The notes under the pieces were generated by a model. The model was not told the DNA's origin. It did not search any database and saw only the letters and a program-made list of their open reading frames with translations. From a virus, in the IMG/VR virus record IMGVR_UViG_3300027659_000094, positions 1 to 37,133 of that record: DNA of 37,133 nt, one strand, 5' to 3'. A program made the translations under genes and the position numbers. Shown here one piece after another: positions 32,459 to 37,133 of this stretch. Position 1 is the stretch's first letter. Each line of letters begins with the position of its first letter.

Positions 32459-32565
32459 AAACAACTCCTCAATGTCATCAGTGTCAACATGAAGGCGATG
32501 AACGCTATTACGATCCAAAGAAGCTGGTCGTCAGCGGGCTCAGGTTTGTCTTCGTCTTCGTTCAT
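32455..32565 (-). CDS. 36-residue single-span membrane microprotein
   Basis: A 36-codon frame starts at 32565 behind TAGGAGGATCATCAA, a strong Shine-Dalgarno. The peptide begins MNEDEDKPEPADDQ and then has one hydrophobic segment (LLWIVIAFIAFMLTLMTL), ending RSCL. The stop overlaps the next start (ATGA) and its start overlaps the preceding gene's stop (ATGA). An acidic head and one membrane span suggest a small inner-membrane protein that may act on the host early in infection (inference). Confidence 0.6.
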   Translation of the reverse strand: MNEDEDKPEPADDQLLWIVIAFIAFMLTLMTLRSCL

Positions 32566-32663
32566 TTGATGATCCTCCTAAACGCCCCGCAACGGGCGCA
32601 GTGATACATACCTTGGCCCTCAACGGGCTCCCACCTGTGCTTGCATTCGGTCATTCGGTTCAT
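32562..32663 (-). CDS. 33-residue zinc-ribbon-like microprotein
   Basis: A 33-codon frame starts at 32663, overlapping the previous stop (ATGA), with GTGGAG upstream. It contains TECKHRWEPVEGQGMYHCAR and CGAFRRIIK: C7, H9, then C22 and C25 (C-x-H...C-x2-C), a possible single zinc knuckle. It ends in an Arg/Lys tail. The overlaps on both sides fit the operon pattern of this region. Function is unknown. Confidence 0.6.
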   Translation of the reverse strand: MNRMTECKHRWEPVEGQGMYHCARCGAFRRIIK

Positions 32664-33130
32664 GTCTTCTCCACAATAGGTGTCATCTTCTTTAAGCGGA
32701 ACTCTTCTTGGACAAGTGCAATGGCTTCGTCCATATCTCTCAGAGTCACCACCTCCATCTGTGCGTCATGCAGTTCCATGAACTCATTGAGCGCAGTCAT
32801 CTCAACGGCCTTCAGAATAAATCTGCCAGACTCAGCGCCACGCCTACCAACAGCACGTAGAGCCAGCAGTCCTTCCTTGACCACATCGCTGTAGTCCTTA
32901 CCAAAGCCCATGCGTGCAAAGGCTTCCGTGATATTGCCCATGGCAACCAGTGTGTTGATGTCAGCGTGTGTTGCCACTCCCTTGGTCAATGAGTCCAACG
33001 CAGCATGGTTCTTGATCTTGAGGTCAACCATGAACGGTGTGTGAGACCGCACGGGAGACAAGTTCTCCATCACAAATCCCACGGGATTAAGCAGCACATG
33101 CTTAGGTCTGTATTTGCTACGCTTGCGCAT
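32660..33130 (-). CDS. Conserved phage protein, unknown function
   Basis: This 156-residue protein starts after AGGAAGTGAC. It begins MRKRSKYRPKHVLLNPVGFV followed by PVRSHTPFMVDLKIKNHAAL. The middle is helical and includes AFARMGFGKDYSDVVKEG and LLALRAVGRRGAESGRFIL. The end contains DAQMEVVTLRDMDEA. The start resembles a small conserved phage family that I recall, lacking a known activity. A basic N-terminus followed by a compact helical body is consistent with nucleic-acid or protein binding. It lies 15 bases after the next gene upstream. Confidence 0.6.
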   Translation of the reverse strand: MRKRSKYRPKHVLLNPVGFVMENLSPVRSHTPFMVDLKIKNHAALDSLTKGVATHADINTLVAMGNITEAFARMGFGKDYSDVVKEGLLALRAVGRRGAESGRFILKAVEMTALNEFMELHDAQMEVVTLRDMDEAIALVQEEFRLKKMTPIVEKT

Positions 33131-33145
33131 GTCACTTCCTGTTGG

Positions 33146-33643
33146 TCAGCCTCCAAAGATTTTCTTGAGTGCGTCGTACAACTCACGAGCTTGCACGATA
33201 GACAGTGTGTCCAGTAGATGCGGCACAGTCGTTGTCAGTTTGACATTATCAGGCACTGGTGTTGGCTTAGGTGTCACCACTGCAACAGGCTTAGCCTTTT
33301 TAGCTTTGTCTCTTGCTACGTACCCTCTAACGTAGTGGTTGCCTACGGTTGTGTATGTTGACACGCTGCCATTCTTTGCGGCTTTGATGAGGCTGCGTTT
33401 GGTAAACTGCACGATCAGAGATGATGACGATGAATCTTTGATGTTGGCTTTGCGTGCGAGCTCAACCAATTCTGATCTTGTAAGACCGGGGTTGTCTCTG
33501 ATGATGTTGAAAAGTTTCTCAGACACTCCTAAAAAGTCTGGTACGCCTATAGCTGCTGGTAGTGTAATCACGTTTGTTGTATCTCCATCGTCGTCAAATT
33601 TAAGGGCTTCGAGTTTCTTCAGTTCAGATTTCAAGTCAGGCAT
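33146..33643 (-). CDS. Putative DNA-binding protein with winged-helix-like middle
   Basis: The start is the ATG at 33643, with AACTGGAGAACGAAT upstream, giving 165 residues; a longer frame from 33691 lies inside the neighbouring gene. The N-terminus is charged (MPDLKSELKKLEALKFDDDG). About residues 40-105 contain SEKLFNIIRDNPGLTRSELV, then a helix ELARKANIK, QFTKRSLIKAAK and TYTTVGNHYVRG. This looks like a winged-helix fold (helix, turn helix, then a beta wing). The linker is Lys/Pro/Val-rich and the C-terminus has IVQARELYDALKKIF. It could be an early regulator (inference). The gene overlaps the previous one by 8 bases. Confidence 0.55.
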   Translation of the reverse strand: MPDLKSELKKLEALKFDDDGDTTNVITLPAAIGVPDFLGVSEKLFNIIRDNPGLTRSELVELARKANIKDSSSSSLIVQFTKRSLIKAAKNGSVSTYTTVGNHYVRGYVARDKAKKAKPVAVVTPKPTPVPDNVKLTTTVPHLLDTLSIVQARELYDALKKIFGG

Positions 33644-34283
33644 ATTCGTTCTCCAGTTCGTCAATGATTTCGGTGAGTATGTAGTTAGCATCTAACGCTT
33701 CCAATACAGATTCGTCCGAGGTCAGCGCGTCGTACTCGACTTCGAGTCGGTTGTATAGCGAACGCATGTGACGCTTGAACTCTTTCTCGAACGCTTCCTC
33801 AAAGTCTGAGCGCTTGTAGTCAGCGATCAATGCCATCCATGCAGCAGTCTGAATCTCTGACTTGTATGGCGAGAAGACACTAGCAAAGTCTTCTTCATCG
33901 TAGGCGTCATTGCAGTCAAGTGTGTTGAGGCATGTATCGAAGCGGGTGCAGTTCTCATGGTAGTAGTGACCCTTGTGCTCGACACCAAAGCTCCAGCCAG
34001 TGTTAGCTAGCGTTATGAGTGCTGGGTCTTTGTATCCGAGCGATGGCAAGAAGTCCTCCCATGAAAACACACGACCCTCGAAGCATGCACCGTCACCCTG
34101 TGAGCCGAACCCGCTGAAGTACATGCGATGTACCTCAATGCCAATGTCGTCCATGTCGCGCTTGAAGTCGTCGTAGACAGCATCCCACCATTCGAGGTGC
34201 TCTGTGCTAAAGCGACGATGCTTGTCGAGTATCTCGTCTCGTTGCTTTGTTGGCAGTGCTTTGAATCTTTCCATGGGTGTCAT
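33636..34283 (-). CDS. Conserved phage protein with FSGFGSQGDGACF motif
   Basis: The start at 34283 (MTPMERFKALPTKQRDEILD) is preceded by TTGGAGAGTCAA and overlaps the previous stop by ATGA, giving 215 residues. The middle contains IEVHRMYFSGFGSQGDGACF, a motif I recall in many phage and bacterial hypothetical proteins, and later KGHYYHENCTRFDTC. The rest is acidic and helical (VLEALDANYILTEIIDELEN). No known activity was recognised; a structure-based search would be needed to place it. It is co-transcribed with the unknown genes around it. Confidence 0.65.
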   Translation of the reverse strand: MTPMERFKALPTKQRDEILDKHRRFSTEHLEWWDAVYDDFKRDMDDIGIEVHRMYFSGFGSQGDGACFEGRVFSWEDFLPSLGYKDPALITLANTGWSFGVEHKGHYYHENCTRFDTCLNTLDCNDAYDEEDFASVFSPYKSEIQTAAWMALIADYKRSDFEEAFEKEFKRHMRSLYNRLEVEYDALTSDESVLEALDANYILTEIIDELENEYA

Positions 34284-34462
34284 TTGACTCTCCAATACTT
34301 ACGGGTAACTTGCACAACTTCTTCCTTCGGCGGGATAGGTTCGAACTTGTTGCCGAATGGTGGTATCCAGCCGAAGCGACGCCACGTAGCCTGCACGTCA
34401 GCGCCTGACGTCCACTTGTAGTCGGGGTGGCTGACAGGGATGGTTGGTAATGTTTTCTTCAT
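34280..34462 (-). CDS. Small protein, unknown
   Basis: This 60-residue protein starts after GGAGG and overlaps both neighbours by ATGA. It begins MKKTLPTIPVSHPDYKWTSG and contains VQATWRRFGWIPPFGNKFE, a Trp/Pro-rich stretch. It ends KYWRVK. Composition suggests a small folded domain, but no family was recognised. Confidence 0.6.
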   Translation of the reverse strand: MKKTLPTIPVSHPDYKWTSGADVQATWRRFGWIPPFGNKFEPIPPKEEVVQVTRKYWRVK

Positions 34463-35130
34463 GATGCCTCCGCTAGTTTGGCTGCAATGGCTGCGGCTGT
34501 AAGACCGTCAGTGTCAATGTCATCAACGATTGCTTTTCGCTGTGATACACGCTCGACCTTGCGATTGAGACGCTCCATGTCTTCGCTGTGAATGTACATA
34601 GTCACATTGGGGAATAGCTTGACTGCCTCGTTGAGTGACTTGCACTTCTTGAGGAACTCGTTAATGTCTGTCTCGACCTTAGTCCACTTGGCGTCAATGT
34701 CCATGGCGATAATAGCTTCGTCCCAGCGTTGTAGCAACTCGGCGCGACCTACTATATCTTCTGGCAGTGAGCGAACGTAGTCGAATGTCAGCTCAGAGTC
34801 TGTCTTGTTGTAATAGCTGTCCTTGGGGCGAGCGTACGCGTACTTCATGCCGCTGAACCTAACAGTGGTAGCTAGGGTACGACCATCATCTAACTTGCCA
34901 TTGATGGTGATGTTGCCGTCATCAATTTTGCCCAGCCAATCCTTGGGGATTTGATTGACGAGGTGTACGTGCTGCATACCCCAGCATCCGATGTTGAACA
35001 GCTGACTGGCGTCAACAAGGATGTTATCGGTGAAGTGGGGTAAGTCAGCATTGCGCTCAGACCTACGCATTGCGTTGATCTTGGTCGAGACGCGATTGAT
35101 AAGCTCTTTGGTGATGTATACGGTAGCCAT
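34459..35130 (-). CDS. Conserved phage protein, unknown (weak Nmad5-like pattern)
   Basis: This 223-residue protein starts after AAGGAAAATC. The N-terminus (MATVYITKELINRVSTKINA) is followed by LPKDWLGK-like IPKDWLGKIDDGN. The C-terminal half contains VETDINEFLKKCKSLNEAVK and FPNVTMYIHSEDMERLNRKV, a layout I associate with phage proteins of the putative nucleotide-modification family Nmad5. I am not confident of that, and no catalytic residues are identified. It overlaps the following gene by ATGA and is separated from the upstream 50-residue gene by a hairpin. Confidence 0.6.
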   Translation of the reverse strand: MATVYITKELINRVSTKINAMRRSERNADLPHFTDNILVDASQLFNIGCWGMQHVHLVNQIPKDWLGKIDDGNITINGKLDDGRTLATTVRFSGMKYAYARPKDSYYNKTDSELTFDYVRSLPEDIVGRAELLQRWDEAIIAMDIDAKWTKVETDINEFLKKCKSLNEAVKLFPNVTMYIHSEDMERLNRKVERVSQRKAIVDDIDTDGLTAAAIAAKLAEAS

Positions 35131-35159
35131 GATTTTCCTTGTGTTGAGGTTTAGAAGAG

Positions 35160-35177
35160 GCCACCTCTGCGGGTGGC
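35160..35177. repeat. Inverted repeat (hairpin) in the gap before the 223-residue gene
   Basis: GCCACC (35160-35165) pairs with GGTGGC (35172-35177) across a 6-base loop. There is no T tract on either strand beside it, so it is not a typical terminator. It may reduce read-through or mark an mRNA processing site. Confidence 0.35.
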
Positions 35178-35185
35178 TTACTTAT

Positions 35186-35338
35186 TTACTTAGCAGCTGA
35201 CTGAACGAAGTCAGCGATTGCTTCTCTGAGTTTGTCGCGTGTCTCCTGTGGTGCGTCCTCTGCTAGTGCGTCATAGCACTGCTTGAAAATGTTGTTGTAA
35301 GCCTCGATGAGACTGTCAAGTTGGTCTTTGGTATCCAT
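35186..35338 (-). CDS. 50-residue acidic helical protein
   Basis: The start is the ATG at 35338, with GGAG seven bases upstream inside the end of the metallopeptidase gene. The peptide begins MDTKDQLDSLIEAYNNIFKQ, then CYDALAEDAPQETRDKLREA, and ends in FVQSAAK. It is helical and mostly acidic. A longer frame through 35539 would overlap the preceding gene by 200 bases and is not supported. It starts one base after the preceding stop, so it is likely translated with it. Function is unknown. Confidence 0.6.
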   Translation of the reverse strand: MDTKDQLDSLIEAYNNIFKQCYDALAEDAPQETRDKLREAIADFVQSAAK

Positions 35339-35339
35339 G

Positions 35340-36446
35340 TCATTGCTCCAAGGTAAAGTGGATATTGTCGCCGTAAGGAGCCTTGATGTCACTAGAGATA
35401 CACCAGACCACTGGATAGTCAGGCGCATTGGCCGTGTTGAAGTCAGTGTAACCGTCGGTGAGGCAGACGAACACCTCGGGATTGATACCCTCCTTGGCGA
35501 TGTAGTTGAAGCCCTCCTCCATGTCAGTGCCGCCGCCACAGTAGAACGTCAGCGCCACCTCCTCGCCCTGCTCGAACACCTCGTGCTTGACTACGCTAGT
35601 GTCAACATACAAGACATGGACACGGGTGGGGTTGCACATCGACACGATGCGCTGTAAGTGACCGTTGTAGTGGTCAAGCTCGGACTTGGAGATAGAACCA
35701 GACACGTCAACTTGGATGACAACCTCGCCCATCTCGGGGGACTTGCCAGTGGATGGAAGATAGCAGTCAACGAAGCGGCGGTTAGGACGCGACCATGTGT
35801 AGTCACCACGGGTGAAGGTGGTCATGTAGCGCTCGAGAATGTCGTGCCATGGTGTGCGTACGTCGATGAGTTCAGCAACGATCTTGGCCAGCGCACCGGG
35901 CATCTTGCCTTGAGCCTTGGCAGCTTGGGCAGCTTGGGCAATCTCTACGCGAGTCTCAGCGTCGATGCGGTCAGCCTCCTCGCTAGTGAGTGGTGAGCCA
36001 CGCTCAATCAAGTCATCACCAGTACCACCGGGGCCGTTGCCGTCGGGTTGGTCGGGCAGCTTGTTGTAGATGACGTCGACTGTCTCGTCCTTGGAGCCGG
36101 GCATATCGACACAGCCGGGGATGACAGAGCCGATGCCAGCGTCCTTGAGCATGTCGTTAATCCATGCGTCACCAGCGATGTTCCACTTCTTGGGCTGACG
36201 TGCGCCACGGCGCAGGGCATGCTGACCGATGACATGGCCTACCTCATGACACAGCAAGAACACAAGCTCGTCAACAGACAGCTTGTCAACGAATGACTTG
36301 TTGTAGTAAATCTGACCACGCTGGTCGACAGCAGCAGTGGGGATGGTGTTGTCCTCGATGAGCTTACGCTTCATGAGGATGGATGCAAAGAACGGATGCT
36401 GGGTAACTATTGATACCTTGGCCCGGTCGAGTGTGGTAACTGCCAT
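35340..36446 (-). CDS. Metallopeptidase-VWA protein (DUF2201-like)
   Basis: This 368-residue protein starts after AAGGAGTAATC. Residues about 20-100 contain the zincin motif HEVGH (H67, E68, H71) in LLCHEVGHVIGQHALRRG, matching the putative metallopeptidase domain (PF13203). From about 230 a VWA-like region (PF09967) follows: VVIQVDVSGSISKSELDHYN holds DxSxS of the metal-ion-dependent adhesion site, then LYVDTSV and FVCLTDGYTD. Such proteins usually pair with a MoxR-type AAA+ ATPase encoded next to them; the partner might lie beyond the right edge. Its phage role is unknown. Confidence 0.82.
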   Translation of the reverse strand: MAVTTLDRAKVSIVTQHPFFASILMKRKLIEDNTIPTAAVDQRGQIYYNKSFVDKLSVDELVFLLCHEVGHVIGQHALRRGARQPKKWNIAGDAWINDMLKDAGIGSVIPGCVDMPGSKDETVDVIYNKLPDQPDGNGPGGTGDDLIERGSPLTSEEADRIDAETRVEIAQAAQAAKAQGKMPGALAKIVAELIDVRTPWHDILERYMTTFTRGDYTWSRPNRRFVDCYLPSTGKSPEMGEVVIQVDVSGSISKSELDHYNGHLQRIVSMCNPTRVHVLYVDTSVVKHEVFEQGEEVALTFYCGGGTDMEEGFNYIAKEGINPEVFVCLTDGYTDFNTANAPDYPVVWCISSDIKAPYGDNIHFTLEQ

Positions 36447-36448
36447 GA

Positions 36449-36991
36449 TTACTCCTTGAAAGTGATGATGTGGATTGGCTCAGTGCCTCTGAGCATGTCG
36501 GCTACTTGTTTAGATTTGTCTTTCATCTCCTGTGTAGTGTGCTCGGCCAAGATTTCTATAACCTTACGGATTGCGTCCTTGTCGTGCATGTTGACGTAAA
36601 AGTTAGAATTCAGGTTGTTGATGCAGACCATAGCGTCCTCGTACCGGTCTTTGTAGTATCCCTTGCGGTATGTAGGCTCTTCCAGTAACCGCGCAGTCCA
36701 GTCAGCACGTACAACCTCCGCCACACTGGGTGCTGCTTCTGCCGATAGACCTAGGATATGTAAACCGTTCCAGTTGGTTGAGCCACACTGAAGCCCGTGC
36801 TGCTGCGACAGTGCTTGTGCTATCTGCTTAGACTTGGACGACCAGCCACCTTGGAGGGTGCGGCACTCCAACATGCGGATAATGCGGTTACGCATCCTTA
36901 CACCTAGCCGTTGTGGGTGTAGCGTAACTGTTGTCTCTGTACAGGGCATACCAGTGATACGCCCTCGTTGAAAACTAGTCATGTTGCTCAT
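36449..36991 (-). CDS. Protein of unknown function
   Basis: This 180-residue protein starts after GAGGAGAGCAA and overlaps the truncated gene upstream by ATGA. It begins MSNMTSFQRGRITGMPCTET, with basic RNRIIRMLECRTLQGGW next. The middle has ICNN-like VCINNLNSNFYVNMHDKDAI and the end contains EMKDKSKQVADMLRGTEPIH. Charged and helical, it has no domain I recognise. It sits directly upstream of the metallopeptidase-VWA gene with 2 bases between them, so the two are likely translated together. Confidence 0.55.
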   Translation of the reverse strand: MSNMTSFQRGRITGMPCTETTVTLHPQRLGVRMRNRIIRMLECRTLQGGWSSKSKQIAQALSQQHGLQCGSTNWNGLHILGLSAEAAPSVAEVVRADWTARLLEEPTYRKGYYKDRYEDAMVCINNLNSNFYVNMHDKDAIRKVIEILAEHTTQEMKDKSKQVADMLRGTEPIHIITFKE

Positions 36992-37133
36992 TTGCTCTCC
37001 TCAAAAAAGTATCCATCGTCTCGTTGCACAATCTTTCCTTTCTTTTCATAGACACCAACTAACCAGTTGGCGTACTTGTTTGCACGTCGCTCCTCGAAAA
37101 TAGCCCACATCTTTATGGACTGGTTACGCCACA
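36988..37133 (-). CDS. Truncated gene at the right edge (3' end only)
   Basis: An open frame runs from the right edge to a TGA at 36988-36990 that overlaps the next start (ATGA). The visible 47 residues contain WRNQSIKMWAIFEERRANKY and then NWLVGVYEKKGKIVQ, ending FFEESK. The gene begins beyond the window, so length and family cannot be judged. The overlap shows it belongs to the same operon. Confidence 0.6.
   Translation of the reverse strand, partial: WRNQSIKMWAIFEERRANKYANWLVGVYEKKGKIVQRDDGYFFEESK

Noticed and set aside
35160-35177. Hairpin considered as a terminator
   Set aside because: A 6-pair stem without a T run on either strand; kept only as an inverted repeat.

Overview
The window is a contiguous piece of a tailed double-stranded DNA phage genome, most likely a short-tailed (podovirus-like) phage of a Gram-negative, probably aquatic, bacterium. 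The reasons are a nozzle-like tail gene, a central fibre gene and a run of internal (ejection) virion proteins ending in one of 2846 residues, next to a compact replication operon with a family A DNA polymerase. A lipoprotein, a three-segment holin and a GH24 lysozyme point to a Gram-negative envelope. No host or described phage species can be named from the sequence. Terminase, portal and capsid genes are not in the window and probably lie beyond the left edge. I saw no tRNA, rRNA, CRISPR array, insertion sequence or integrase, and no stretch over 300 bases lacks a gene.

The plus strand (1-21583) carries late genes. It starts inside a receptor-binding-type tail protein (1-696) and continues with a tail-assembly-like gene. 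A tightly overlapped lysis and membrane cassette follows: lipoprotein, four small membrane proteins, holin and endolysin (1230-4204). Then come the nozzle-like protein, central fibre, a GNAT acetyltransferase, an internal protein with a C-terminal S74 chaperone domain, a second internal protein and the giant polyvalent ejection protein (12041-20581). The giant protein carries an L,D-transpeptidase-like (YkuD) segment, an HExxxH metallopeptidase-like segment, an ADP-ribosyltransferase-like segment and an LPD38-like C-terminus. Five tiny lysine-rich genes close the strand.

The minus strand (37133 down to 21664) is the early and replication arm, converging on the late arm at about 21.6 kb. In transcription order it has: a truncated gene; an unknown gene; a DUF2201/VWA metallopeptidase-like protein; a series of unknown small proteins linked by 4-base ATGA overlaps; DUF3310; two similar small proteins; DNA polymerase A; a RecB/Cas4-type nuclease; a VRR-NUC nuclease; an HNH-like mini-protein; an SNF2-type helicase; a coiled-coil protein; a putative single-stranded DNA-binding protein; and a primase-helicase. 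Two rho-independent terminators fit this strand, one after the binding-protein gene and one at the convergence.

Together the minus genes would copy and process phage DNA (primase-helicase, polymerase, SSB, helicase, nucleases). The plus genes build the tail and ejection apparatus and lyse the cell. The most unusual element is the giant ejection protein, which appears to package several enzyme domains for delivery with the DNA. The lysozyme also has Cys at the catalytic Asp position, and an S74 domain sits on an internal-type virion protein.
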